A stretch of 64,000 nucleotides of DNA. It comes from Oceanobacter antarcticus (GTDB lineage: Bacteria; Pseudomonadota; Gammaproteobacteria; Pseudomonadales; Oceanobacteraceae). The notes under the pieces are model-generated. The model searched no databases, was not told the DNA's origin, and was given only the letters and a program-made list of their open reading frames with translations. This document shows, piece by piece, positions 51,189-60,299 of this stretch. Numbering within the stretch: the first letter of the stretch is position 1; the number at the start of each line of letters is the position of its first letter. The translations under genes were made by a program, and so were the position numbers. Where the stretch lies: NCBI RefSeq assembly GCF_044962685.1, contig NZ_JBBKTX010000002.1, forward strand, positions 186,001 to 250,000, written 5' to 3'.

Positions 51189-51569
51189 ATGTGGCTTAGC
51201 AGATTCAGATTTTACATGGCGATCTTCGCGTTACTGGCTTTTACCAGCCAGTCGTTCGCTGTTGCGAAATTGCCCTGCCACAAGATGAGTCACGAACCTG
51301 ATGTTCCAGTAATGACGGGGGCAATGGATCATGGAAGCCATACCAAGGCAAACAATATCCAGATCAATAATGCCCTTACGGCTGATGCCGCTGATTGTTG
51401 CAGCCAGGATCACTGCTCTCAGTTGGATTGCATCTCTGCAAGCGTTGCGGTGGTGAGTACACTGTCGCCGTTTTCCGTTCAGTTTTCTCAAACCCTCAAT
51501 ACAGCGTATTCGGTTTCCTTCCTCTCCCAGGCAGCTTCCTCGCTGTTTCGCCCCCCCATTTCCCGCTGA
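51189..51569 (+). CDS. small secreted Cys/His-rich protein (CopL-like)
   Basis: A 126-residue protein with a signal peptide (about 1-25, ending SFAVA), then LPCHKMSHEPDVP, a MDHGSH stretch and DAADCCSQDHCSQLDC, which together give Cys and His clusters expected of copper-binding. Proteins of this kind precede copper operons in gammaproteobacteria and can regulate them. A second one lies at 58482. Start ATG at 51189 is chosen over a TTG at 51180. Confidence 0.68.
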   Translation: MWLSRFRFYMAIFALLAFTSQSFAVAKLPCHKMSHEPDVPVMTGAMDHGSHTKANNIQINNALTADAADCCSQDHCSQLDCISASVAVVSTLSPFSVQFSQTLNTAYSVSFLSQAASSLFRPPISR

Positions 51570-51701
51570 AGTAGGGTTGGTACGCCTGAAATTCAGGCGT
51601 CTGACGACTCGATAAGCGGGAGATCAAAACTCCCATAACGTATGTTTAAAACGCGCCATCGCTACGAGCGCGTTCACTGCAACTCTTGATTGGGAGTCAT
51701 C

Positions 51702-52202
51702 ATGAAGCCGTTACATACCTATCTGCGCTTTCCGGCGCTGATCGTATTCCTGTTATTTCTTACCGCTTGTTCAGAAAGCGAAAATCACGCAACTAAAAGC
51801 GCAACGATTGCCACGTTGGATGTTTATAAAAGCCGCACCTGTCAATGCTGCCAGCAATGGGTTCACCATATGGAAGATGTTGGTTTTGACACAAAAACCC
51901 ACCACCCGTCGGACTTGAATCGCATTAAAAATGACTATGGCATAGCACCTGAGTTCCAGTCCTGCCATACAGCAGTGACGAGTAACGGTTATGTGTTCGA
52001 AGGCCATATCCCTGCGCGCTTTGTTCAGCAGTTTCTGGAAAACCCTCCTGATGACGCCATCGGCCTTAGTGTGCCCGGCATGCCGGCAGGCAGCCCGGGT
52101 ATGGAGATGGGTGACAGGTTTACGCCTTACAAGGTATGGCTGCTTAAAAAAGACGGTTCGGCTGACGTGTTTGCATCTGTGAATAGTCGCGATCAGCAAT
52201 AG
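51702..52202 (+). CDS. DUF411 metal-binding protein
   Basis: A 166-residue lipoprotein or exported protein with signal (about 1-25, ending LTAC, a lipobox-like site) and the DUF411 domain: YKSRTCQCCQQWVHHM (CxCC), SCHTAV, then VPGMPAGSPGMEMG. DUF411 proteins are found in copper-resistance loci. ATG at 51702 has TGGGAG upstream. Confidence 0.88.
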   Translation: MKPLHTYLRFPALIVFLLFLTACSESENHATKSATIATLDVYKSRTCQCCQQWVHHMEDVGFDTKTHHPSDLNRIKNDYGIAPEFQSCHTAVTSNGYVFEGHIPARFVQQFLENPPDDAIGLSVPGMPAGSPGMEMGDRFTPYKVWLLKKDGSADVFASVNSRDQQ

Positions 52203-52213
52203 GACATATAACG

Positions 52214-53551
52214 ATGAACATTCAATGGGTATTTTTATTGTTTTTGCTGGTGGGGCTTCCTGTATTTGCGCAGAGCCCGGCTAATACGTTGAGTCTGGAT
52301 GAGGCCATCGCCCATGCCATTGCCACGGATCCCTGGCTGAACGGTAGCCGGCATCGCGAAGACGCTTTGACCAGCGAATCAATTTCAGCATCGACGCTGC
52401 CAGACCCCAAGGTCAGCCTGATGGCGGCTAACTTTCCTACCGATAGCTTCGATATCAACCAGGAGCCTATGACGCAGCTCACTGTAGGTGTTAGTCAGAT
52501 GTTTCCTCGCGGCGATAGTCTGGCGCTGTCCAGCCGTCAGAAACAGGAGTTGGCGGAACAGGAGCCATTGCTCAGGCAGAATCGCCAGGCCAAGGTAGCG
52601 GCTACTGTCTCGCAGCTGTGGCTGGAAGCATTCAGGGCCCAGGAGAGCATTCGATTGATTGAGCGGGATCGCTCGCTGTTTGAACATTTGGTAGATGCAA
52701 CCAAAGCGAGCTATTCGTCGGCACTGGGACGTGCCCGCCAGCAGGATATTATCCGGGCCCAATTGGAGCTTACTCGGTTGGACGATCGTTTGACGGTGCT
52801 GCGGCAACAGTCGGAGTCAGCCCAACAGCGTTTATCCGAGTGGGTCGGCGGTCGCGCCCGTCTGCCGTTAGCGCAGCTTGTGCCCAGTCAGTACGGTGAT
52901 GAGCCGACGTCGGTGGGAGGTCAGCCGGATAGTGATCGTTGGCTCTATGAACAGGTCAATCGGCACCCACTCTTGCTGGCACTTGATCAGCGTATTGATG
53001 CAATGGAGACCGGGGTCGAATTAGCGCGCCAGAAATATAAACCTGAGTGGGGTCTTTCCGCCCAATACGGCTATAGGGACGATGATCCCATGGGTCGCGA
53101 CCGCGCTGATTTGTTCTCTGTCGGTGTGACCTTTGACCTGCCGCTTTTCACCGGCAAGCGACAGGATAAAGACGTCAGTGCGGCCACTTCTCGGGCCGAG
53201 GCCTTGAAAACTGACAAGTTACTGATGGCGCGAAAGCTGATGGCGGACCTGGATACGGCCTTGGTCCAGCTACAGCGTCTGAATGATCGTCGCGCGCTCT
53301 ACGCCGAGCAGTTATTGCCGCAAATGTCAGAGCAGGCCGAAGCTGCCCTGGCCGCCTACAACAACGACGACGGCGACTTTGCCGAAGCGGTGCGCGCTCG
53401 CATTGCTGAGTTAAATGCCAAGATCGACTTTTTAACGATCAGGATTGATCGGCTGAAGATGATTGCCGAGTTGAATTACCTCTTGTCCAAAAATGGTTCA
53501 GAACCGTTTCCCGCCACCAGCAGAGAACACGCTGAAGGATTAACCCCATGA
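52214..53551 (+). CDS. cusC: TolC-family outer-membrane efflux protein (CusC/CzcC-like)
   Basis: A 445-residue outer-membrane factor that completes the Cus-type pump. Signal about 1-19; then NTLSLDEAIAHAIATDPWL, two OEP repeats (about 20-215 and 230-430), and TLPDPKVSLMAANFP. Part of an operon with cusB and cusA, with start 12 bp after DUF411 and stop overlapping cusB (ATGA). Confidence 0.87.
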   Translation: MNIQWVFLLFLLVGLPVFAQSPANTLSLDEAIAHAIATDPWLNGSRHREDALTSESISASTLPDPKVSLMAANFPTDSFDINQEPMTQLTVGVSQMFPRGDSLALSSRQKQELAEQEPLLRQNRQAKVAATVSQLWLEAFRAQESIRLIERDRSLFEHLVDATKASYSSALGRARQQDIIRAQLELTRLDDRLTVLRQQSESAQQRLSEWVGGRARLPLAQLVPSQYGDEPTSVGGQPDSDRWLYEQVNRHPLLLALDQRIDAMETGVELARQKYKPEWGLSAQYGYRDDDPMGRDRADLFSVGVTFDLPLFTGKRQDKDVSAATSRAEALKTDKLLMARKLMADLDTALVQLQRLNDRRALYAEQLLPQMSEQAEAALAAYNNDDGDFAEAVRARIAELNAKIDFLTIRIDRLKMIAELNYLLSKNGSEPFPATSREHAEGLTP

Positions 53552-55149
53552 AGATTCAATTGAATAAATCTTTTTTCATTACAGTTGCCTTGTTGATTGC
53601 GACAGCGACCCTTGCGCACTACTCGGCCCTATGGCGTATGAAAGAGACCACAGGCAGTGATGACGTTGCTGCCGAGAAAAAACCACTCTACTGGGTCGCG
53701 CCGATGGACCCCAATTATAAGCGCGATAATCCGGGTAAATCCCCTATGGGGATGGATCTGATACCTGTGTATAAAGACGCGGGCGGCGATCAGGAGATTG
53801 GCACAGTCACCATCTCTCCGGATGTGGTTAACAATCTGGGCGTACGTACAGCTCCTGTCACTCGGGGGCGTTTGGATCTAACCATCAGTACAGTGGGTTA
53901 TGTGCAATACGATGAAGATCGCCTTGTTCACATTCATCCACGGGTGGAGGGTTGGATCGAAAAGCTCCATGTCAAAGCTGCGGGTGATCCGGTTATACAG
54001 GGTGAGCCGCTGTATGCGTTGTATTCGCCGACTTTGGTCAATGCCCAGGAAGAACTGTTGCTGGCATTAAAACGAAATAATCCAACACTAATCACGGCTG
54101 CCATGGAGCGGCTATCGGCCTTGCAAGTGCCTCATTCAGAAATCAATCGCCTAAAAAAATCCGGCAAGGTTAGTCAGACCATTACCATCACTGCACCTCA
54201 ATCTGGGGTATTGGATAATCTGAACACTCGGGAAGGGATGTTTGTTAAGCCGGGTATGGAGATGATGGCCATCGGGCAGCTGGAACATATCTGGGTCATA
54301 GGAGAAGTGTTCGAGCGTCAGGTCATGAGCGTACGGGAGGGTGATGCAGTGAGCATGTACCTCGATTATCTGCCAGGACGCACGTGGTCTGGCACGGTTG
54401 ACTATATCTACCCGTCACTGAATACCCAGACTCGAACAGCTCGGGTGCGGGTACGATTCGACAACCCGGACGGCTACCTGCGACCGGGTATGTTTGCGCA
54501 AATGACGATAGCGACACAACCCGCTCGGGAGGCGTTGCTCATTCCCCGTGAAGCACTGATTCGCACGGGTAGTCAATCGCGGGTCGTGTTGGCTAAAGGT
54601 GACGGGCGCTTTAAATCCATCGCCGTCGAGGTGGGGCGGATTGGCGAGAACCAGGTGGAGATTCTGTCGGGGCTCAACGAGGGCGACCGGCTTGTGACTT
54701 CCGCTCAATTTTTGATTGATTCCGAATCCAGCAAGACCTCGGATTTTCGTCGCATGAACCACAGCCCGGATGACGATACCCAGCCTGAAACACCGGCATC
54801 GGTATCGGTCGACGCCCGTATTGAAGGCGTCATGGTCGAACACCGAATGCTCAAGCTGGCTCACGACCCCATCGATGCCTGGCAATGGCCGGCCATGACG
54901 ATGGATTTTACTGTGGACCCCGCAGTGGATCTGGATGGGCTGAAACCCGACATGAAGCTGCATGTGGAGATTCAGCGGAACGGGGACAACCACTACGTGA
55001 TCAGCCAGATCCATCGACTGGAACAGGTGTCCGAAGAGGCACCCAGGGAGGGGGGCGGGCAATCCATGGACAACAGCCAGCATCAGGGTATGAGCCATGA
55101 TGCGATCGATATGGATCAAGGCCAGCGCAACGGGGAGGACAAGCCATGA
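53548..55149 (+). CDS. cusB: CusB-type RND adaptor with a CusF-like tail
   Basis: A 533-residue periplasmic adaptor. After a signal anchor (about 9-27) comes the heavy-metal-binding domain YWVAPMDPNYKRDNPGKSPM (residues about 49-68) that is typical of CusB, then the hairpin, lipoyl and beta-barrel domains (to about 400). A C-terminal extension (about 420-500) has GVMVEHRMLKLAHDP and WPAMTMDF (Trp and two Met), the copper site of CusF. The chaperone is therefore fused to the adaptor instead of being separate. The end is His/Met-rich. Confidence 0.9.
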   Translation: MKIQLNKSFFITVALLIATATLAHYSALWRMKETTGSDDVAAEKKPLYWVAPMDPNYKRDNPGKSPMGMDLIPVYKDAGGDQEIGTVTISPDVVNNLGVRTAPVTRGRLDLTISTVGYVQYDEDRLVHIHPRVEGWIEKLHVKAAGDPVIQGEPLYALYSPTLVNAQEELLLALKRNNPTLITAAMERLSALQVPHSEINRLKKSGKVSQTITITAPQSGVLDNLNTREGMFVKPGMEMMAIGQLEHIWVIGEVFERQVMSVREGDAVSMYLDYLPGRTWSGTVDYIYPSLNTQTRTARVRVRFDNPDGYLRPGMFAQMTIATQPAREALLIPREALIRTGSQSRVVLAKGDGRFKSIAVEVGRIGENQVEILSGLNEGDRLVTSAQFLIDSESSKTSDFRRMNHSPDDDTQPETPASVSVDARIEGVMVEHRMLKLAHDPIDAWQWPAMTMDFTVDPAVDLDGLKPDMKLHVEIQRNGDNHYVISQIHRLEQVSEEAPREGGGQSMDNSQHQGMSHDAIDMDQGQRNGEDKP

Positions 55150-58100
55150 TTGAAGGTATTATCCGCTGGTCTGTCCAAAACCGCTTTTTTGTGCTGCTGG
55201 CCACCCTGATTCTGGTGGGGATCGGCGGTTGGTCCCTGAAAAACACGCCAGTGGATGCCATTCCCGATTTGTCGGACGTGCAGGTGATTATCAAAACCAG
55301 TTATCCGGGGCAGGCGCCGCAGGTGGTGGAAGATCAGGTCACCTATCCACTGACTACTGCCATGTTGTCGGTGCCTGGTGCGGTCACCGTACGCGGCTAC
55401 TCGTTTTTTGGCGACTCCTATGTCTATGTCATTTTTGATGAGGATACCGATGCTTACTGGGCGCGTTCGCGGGTACTGGAATACCTGTCGCAGGTGGCGC
55501 CCACTTTGCCGCCCAATGCCAGGCCGCAATTGGGGCCGGATGCCACCGGTGTGGGTTGGGTCTACCTCTACGCACTGGTGGATCGCACCGGTCAGCACGA
55601 TCTCAGCCAGCTGCGCAGCCTGCAGGACTGGTTCCTGAAATACGAACTGCAAACTGTGCCCGGGGTATCTGAAGTCGCTGCACTTGGCGGCATGGTGAAG
55701 CAGTACCAGGTTAAGGTGAACCCGGACAAGCTGCGAGCTTTTAACATTCCACTCTCTCATATCCAGACGGCAATCCAGCGCGGCAACCAGGAAGTCGGCG
55801 CTTCTGTGGTGGAAATGGCGGAAGCGGAATACATGGTGCGCGCGTCCGGCTACATCCAGGGGCGTGATGATCTGGCCAATATCCCTTTGGGCCTGAACGT
55901 CAACGGTACCCCCTTGCTGTTAAAGGATGTGGCCGACATCGAAATCGGGCCACAGATGCGCCGGGGCATTGCCGAACTCAATGGCGAGGGTGAGACAGTA
56001 GGCGGCATTGTGGTCATGCGCTTTGGCGAGAATGCGCAAAAAACCATTGATGGTGTCAAAGCCAGGCTGGAGACACTCAAGGCCGGGTTGCCTGAGGGTG
56101 TGGAAATCGTGACGGTCTATGATCGTTCCGGCCTGATTGAGCGCGCCGTGGAAAACCTGTGGCACAAATTGCTGGAAGAATTCATCGTCGTGGCCCTGGT
56201 GTGTGTCGTCTTCCTGTTTCATATCCGCTCCAGTCTGGTGGCCATTGTCAGTTTGCCGGTAGGTATTTTGGCCGCATTTATCGTCATGCATGCGCAAGGA
56301 CTTAACGCCAATATCATGTCGTTGGGCGGGATCGCCATTGCCATAGGCGCCATGATCGACGGCGCCATTGTCATGATCGAAAACATGCACAAGCATATGG
56401 AACGCCTTGTGTTGCAAGGGAAAGCACTTACCAACGAAAACCGCTGGCAGGTGGTGGAGGAATCCGCTGCCGAAGTCGGTCCTGCGCTATTTTTCAGCCT
56501 GCTGATCATTACCGTGAGTTTCGTGCCGGTGTTTACCCTGGAGGCCCAGGAAGGCCGTATGTTCTCGCCGCTGGCCTTTACTAAAACCTACGCCATGGCC
56601 GCGAGTGCTGCATTGGCAGTAACGCTGGTGCCCGTGCTGATGGGCTATTTTATCCGTGGCAAAGTACTGCCTGAGCACAAAAATCCACTCAATCGCGCGT
56701 TGATTGGCGTGTATATGCCTACGCTTAAAACCGTGCTTAATTACCCTAAATCCACGCTCGTGTTAGCCCTGGTGATTACGGTTATCGGATTTTGGCCCGT
56801 CAGCCAGATAGGTAGCGAATTTATTCCCCCTCTGGATGAGGGTGATTTGATGTATATGCCCACCACCTATCCCGGTCTGTCGATAGGTAAAGCGCGGGAG
56901 ATCCTGCAGCAGACCGACAAGTTGATAGCCACGGTGCCCGAAGTGAAAAGTGTATTCGGCAAAATCGGTCGGGCAGAAACGGCCACTGATCCGGCGCCCC
57001 TGACCATGATTGAAACGTTTGTCCAGTTGAAACCGAGAGAGGAGTGGCGCGATGGTATGACTACGGAATCGTTAAAAAAGGAACTGGATGCCTTGGTGAA
57101 GTTTCCTGGACTGACCAATGCCTGGGTGATGCCTATCAAAACCCGTATCGACATGCTGGCCACGGGTATTAAAACCCCGGTGGGTATCAAAGTAGCTGGC
57201 CCCGACCTTAAGGAAATCGAAAAGATCGGCAAGCGCCTGGAGCAGGTGCTCAAGGATGTGCCGGGCACCGCCTCGGTCTACTCCGAGCGAGTAGCGGGTG
57301 GCCGTTATATCAAGGTGGATATTCAGCGGGAAAAAGCAGCGCGTTATGGTCTCAATATTGCTGACGTGCAGCAGGTGGTGGCCACCGCCATCGGCGGCAT
57401 GAACGTCACGCAGACAGTCGAAGGGTTGGAGCGTTATCCCGTCAATCTGCGTTATCCCCAGGACTATCGTAACTCGCCGGAACAATTAGCCCTGTTGCCC
57501 ATCGTAACAACCAGTGGCCAGCGCATTGCATTGGGGGATGTCGCTCGTGTTTATGTGGAAGACGGCCCACCTGCCATCAAGAGCGAGAATGCCCGCCTCA
57601 ACGGCTGGACCTTTGTTGATATCGATGGCGTGGATATTGGCAGTTATGTAAAAAATGCCATGGCCGTGGTGGCCGATCAGGTCGAGCTACCAGCAGGCTA
57701 CTCCCTGAACTGGTCGGGGCAGTACGAATACATGCTGAGAGCCAAGGAAAAACTCACCTATGTGGTGCCGCTGACGCTGGCCATTATCATCGTGCTGCTC
57801 TATTTCAATTTTCGCAACTTTGCCGAGGTCGCGATCATCATGGGCACTCTGCCGCTAGCCATGGTGGGCTCGATCTGGCTGATGTACGTGCTCGGCTACA
57901 ACTTCTCTGTCGCTGTTGGCGTGGGCTTTATTGCGCTGGCAGGTGTGGCAGTAGAAATCGGCGTCATCATGCTGGTGTACCTCAATCAGGCCTATCGCCA
58001 TATGCTGGAAGACTGTGAGCAGAAAGGTGTTGAACCGCGAAAGGAAACATTGCGCCACGCGGTGTTGCACGGTGCCGGCCTACGGGTAAGACCCGTGATG

Positions 58101-58289
58101 ATGACTGCAGCGGCGATTATCGTCGGGCTGTTACCCATTATGTACGGCACGGGTACCGGCTCGGAAGTCATGAGTCGGATTGCGGCGCCTATGGTGGGTG
58201 GCATGCTGAGTGCCGTGGTATTGACTTTGCTGGTATTGCCGGCGGTTTATCTGCTTTGGAAGCAGAGTAAGGGTAAAGACGGAACTTAA
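55146..58289 (+). CDS. cusA: CusA-type heavy-metal RND efflux pump
   Basis: A 1047-residue proton-driven exporter of Cu(I)/Ag(I) spanning the inner membrane with 12 helices. The N-terminus MIEGIIRWSVQNRFFVLLAT, DAIPDLSDVQVIIKTSYPGQ and IAIGAMIDGAIVMIENMHKH are CusA-type, the last closest to CusA rather than CzcA (which has a differing acid motif in helix 4). Met residues in the periplasmic cleft occur at about 660-690 in the region TNAWVMPIKTRIDML. Operon order cusC-cusB-cusA, with cusA overlapping the stop of cusB. Confidence 0.93.
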   Translation: MIEGIIRWSVQNRFFVLLATLILVGIGGWSLKNTPVDAIPDLSDVQVIIKTSYPGQAPQVVEDQVTYPLTTAMLSVPGAVTVRGYSFFGDSYVYVIFDEDTDAYWARSRVLEYLSQVAPTLPPNARPQLGPDATGVGWVYLYALVDRTGQHDLSQLRSLQDWFLKYELQTVPGVSEVAALGGMVKQYQVKVNPDKLRAFNIPLSHIQTAIQRGNQEVGASVVEMAEAEYMVRASGYIQGRDDLANIPLGLNVNGTPLLLKDVADIEIGPQMRRGIAELNGEGETVGGIVVMRFGENAQKTIDGVKARLETLKAGLPEGVEIVTVYDRSGLIERAVENLWHKLLEEFIVVALVCVVFLFHIRSSLVAIVSLPVGILAAFIVMHAQGLNANIMSLGGIAIAIGAMIDGAIVMIENMHKHMERLVLQGKALTNENRWQVVEESAAEVGPALFFSLLIITVSFVPVFTLEAQEGRMFSPLAFTKTYAMAASAALAVTLVPVLMGYFIRGKVLPEHKNPLNRALIGVYMPTLKTVLNYPKSTLVLALVITVIGFWPVSQIGSEFIPPLDEGDLMYMPTTYPGLSIGKAREILQQTDKLIATVPEVKSVFGKIGRAETATDPAPLTMIETFVQLKPREEWRDGMTTESLKKELDALVKFPGLTNAWVMPIKTRIDMLATGIKTPVGIKVAGPDLKEIEKIGKRLEQVLKDVPGTASVYSERVAGGRYIKVDIQREKAARYGLNIADVQQVVATAIGGMNVTQTVEGLERYPVNLRYPQDYRNSPEQLALLPIVTTSGQRIALGDVARVYVEDGPPAIKSENARLNGWTFVDIDGVDIGSYVKNAMAVVADQVELPAGYSLNWSGQYEYMLRAKEKLTYVVPLTLAIIIVLLYFNFRNFAEVAIIMGTLPLAMVGSIWLMYVLGYNFSVAVGVGFIALAGVAVEIGVIMLVYLNQAYRHMLEDCEQKGVEPRKETLRHAVLHGAGLRVRPVMMTAAAIIVGLLPIMYGTGTGSEVMSRIAAPMVGGMLSAVVLTLLVLPAVYLLWKQSKGKDGT

Positions 58290-58414
58290 GCTATGGACCT
58301 GGCGTACCCGATTATAAAGTTTGGGTGCGCCGTTCTGAATTCTAACCCTATATTCTTGGCCTCTCTGTAGCTTCTGGAGCTGCAACCGATGGGGAACACG
58401 TCGGTGTCAAACAT

Positions 58415-58456
58415 TTGATTCAGGTCAAGAACTGGCGATATCAGATCTGCTAGATT
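58415..58456 (+). promoter_or_regulatory. FNR/ANR-like class II promoter of the second copper protein gene
   Basis: TTGATTCAGGTCAA (58415-58428) is followed by TAGATT at 58451-58456. If transcription starts near 58463 the box centre is at -41.5 and the hexamer at the -10 position. The rest of the 58,290-58,481 gap has a GC stem GGCGTACCC/GGGTGCGCC at 58304-58333 (one wobble pair) without a T-run. Confidence 0.5.
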
Positions 58457-58481
58457 AAAACGGTCAATAAAGGGAGCCGAT

Positions 58482-58979
58482 ATGGTTCATTATCTGGGTA
58501 TTATGTTGGTCATTTGGGGGTTGCTTGCGCAACCACTGATGGCTGCATTGCCCAGGGATATGCAGGTTCACCTTCCAATACCGGCAAACGCGCTCAACCA
58601 TGGCTCGATCGCCTCGATATTGGATCTGGACCATACGCGACCAGTCCCAGCGCCCACTTCCGATTCTCTCAACCCGAATGACCGTGGTGAACAGGCGGCC
58701 GGACATAGCCTCACTGCTTCGACAATGCCCTGTCATCAGATTGCCAAGAGCGATTCGCCCAAACCCCGCGGTAAGTGCTTAGCCGGTCATTGCGACTCAG
58801 GCTGTCTATCGGCCAGTCACTGTGCGTCAACCTGTTCAGCCTCGGGAACAGTTGGGGCGGTCGGTTCATTTTTTAAAAATACTATGAATCATGCCGCCTG
58901 CGACATGTTCAATACTGCGCCGGAACCATTGTTGGCACGGCTCCCCTCACGCATTTTTCACCCTCCCAAAACGGCCTGA
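58482..58979 (+). CDS. second small secreted Cys/His-rich protein (CopL-like)
   Basis: A 165-residue protein with a signal peptide (about 1-20, ending LMAAL), a low-complexity mature part and, near the end, MPCHQIAKSD, GKCLAGHCDSGC, SASHCASTC and CDMF: nine cysteines and several His. Similar in plan to the protein at 51189 and each is preceded by an FNR/ANR-like box. Likely periplasmic copper sequestration or regulation. Confidence 0.65.
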   Translation: MVHYLGIMLVIWGLLAQPLMAALPRDMQVHLPIPANALNHGSIASILDLDHTRPVPAPTSDSLNPNDRGEQAAGHSLTASTMPCHQIAKSDSPKPRGKCLAGHCDSGCLSASHCASTCSASGTVGAVGSFFKNTMNHAACDMFNTAPEPLLARLPSRIFHPPKTA

Positions 58980-59374
58980 TCAGGCCGGTAAGCCCGCTGG
59001 TATAACAACCGCGATACCTGTTTCCTGAAGGGTTCCGCCTTTGCGGGCCCTGGTTCTTGAACCTTTGAAATCCCTGCTGGTGGTTCTCCCGCTTTGTGCT
59101 GTGAGCAACGCATGTTCCGACTTGCCAGGGTAAACAGGATTACACATACATTACTGGAATGTAATACATGGGTCATCTTAAGGTCAGAAACGCCGCTCTA
59201 CTATGACAATGGATAAGTCCAGGTGCAGCTTGGGCGTTGTGTACGGGTCGATTCAATGCAGAAACGCCGTGACAGGATATCGGGCCAATATTGACGGTTG
59301 ACGGCGTACAGGCTACAGATCGAGGGCGTGTAATAGTGAGTACGAGAAGCCTGATACCTGTTAATGAAAATTGC
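58980..59374 (+). other. gap before the MerR promoter, no gene seen
   Basis: About 400 bp without a convincing frame. It holds the palindromic segment ACATT-ACTGG-AATGT (59148-59162) and an 11-bp direct repeat CAGAAACGCCG at 59185 and 59259. Its origin is unclear. Confidence 0.4.
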
Positions 59375-59405
59375 TTGACCTGTGTCTTGGACACAGGTGT
59401 AAGGT
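59375..59405 (+). promoter_or_regulatory. MerR-type promoter with 19-bp spacer and perfect dyad
   Basis: TTGACC (59375-59380) and TAAGGT (59400-59405) are 19 bp apart, the overlong spacing of MerR-activated promoters. The spacer carries the perfect inverted repeat ACCTGTGTC-TTG-GACACAGGT (59378-59398). It points at merR, the HMA gene and copA. Confidence 0.88.
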
Positions 59406-59541
59406 GACAAAAAGCCGGACAAATTCTTTGGATTTTCTCTCGGGTTTAAAACTGATGATTAACTCATATCGAGGCAAGGAACAGATCTTCGGGGTTAATC
59501 TGAATCCCGCGATAGTCAGACTGAGCTGCGAGGAGAGCTGT

Positions 59542-59946
59542 GTGAAAGTGATCGAAATGGCCAGGCGTTTAGGGGTTACGGCCGATACCGTGCGGTTTTA
59601 TACCCGGATCAAGATTCTGAAACCGGGTAAGAACAAAGCCAATGGATATCGGGAATACAGCGAAAAGGATTACAACCGCTTGCGATTCGTGCTGAGTGCA
59701 CGGCAACTGGGCTTTTCCGTTGAGGATATTCAGGAAATTTTGAACCACGCGGATAAGAAGAAATCGCCTTGCCCGACGGTTCGCCGCTTGATTGACCAAC
59801 GCCTGAATGAAACTGAACAACGGTTCGCCGAGACTCTGCAACTGCGGGAACGCATGCAGCAGGCCGTGGTCGAGTGGAGCCAAAAGCCGGATAAGGTGCC
59901 GACCGGCCATATGATCTGTCACCTGATTGAAGAGTTTGCCCAGTAA
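59542..59946 (+). CDS. MerR-family heavy-metal-responsive regulator
   Basis: A 134-residue activator. The N-terminal winged helix has KVIEMARRLGVTADTVRFYT and a long dimer helix (about 80-112). Cys77 (KSPCPT) and the C-terminal His123/Cys126 (GHMICHLI) resemble the metal site of CadR/PbrR/ZntR-type proteins, so Cd, Pb, Zn or Cu are candidates. The GTG at 59542 with GAGGAG is preferred. It probably binds the dyad at 59378-59398 and activates its own operon. Confidence 0.88.
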   Translation: MKVIEMARRLGVTADTVRFYTRIKILKPGKNKANGYREYSEKDYNRLRFVLSARQLGFSVEDIQEILNHADKKKSPCPTVRRLIDQRLNETEQRFAETLQLRERMQQAVVEWSQKPDKVPTGHMICHLIEEFAQ

Positions 59947-59966
59947 ATCAACATAGAGGATTTGCC

Positions 59967-60284
59967 ATGAATACACAGAAGTTTGAGAGCCCTGCTCATC
60001 ACCAGGGCGGCTGTTGTTGCGCCAGCAAGTCATCCACAGCAGCTACCACCCGGAGCAGTGTTGGCTCAGATAGCGATATCCCGCTGCAGCGGTTACAGGT
60101 GCAAGGCGCCACGTGCGGTGGTTGTGTAAGAAGCATTGAGCAAACGCTACGCTCTGTTTCCGGTGTAAGCGATGCGTGTATGGATCTGGCGACGGGTGTC
60201 GCTTCGGTCGTTGGCATGGTCGAATCTAACGCTCTGATAGAGGCGTTGAATCGAGCGGGTTTTCCTGCGGCGGTCATCAAATAA
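59967..60284 (+). CDS. heavy-metal-associated (HMA) copper-binding protein
   Basis: A 105-residue small cytoplasmic carrier. Its N-terminus is Cys-rich (GGCCCASKSS), then a linker leads to an HMA fold: QVQGATCGGCVRSIEQTL (CxxC) and a C-terminal FPAAVI. Delivers Cu(I) to the ATPase downstream, most likely. The stop lies 15 bp before copA. Confidence 0.85.
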   Translation: MNTQKFESPAHHQGGCCCASKSSTAATTRSSVGSDSDIPLQRLQVQGATCGGCVRSIEQTLRSVSGVSDACMDLATGVASVVGMVESNALIEALNRAGFPAAVIK

Positions 60285-60299
60285 TTCAGGAGTGATCCC

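Noticed and set aside
59148..59162. Palindrome ACATT-N5-AATGT as a copper operator
   Set aside because: Too short and weak, and not near a promoter; left as an unexplained repeat.
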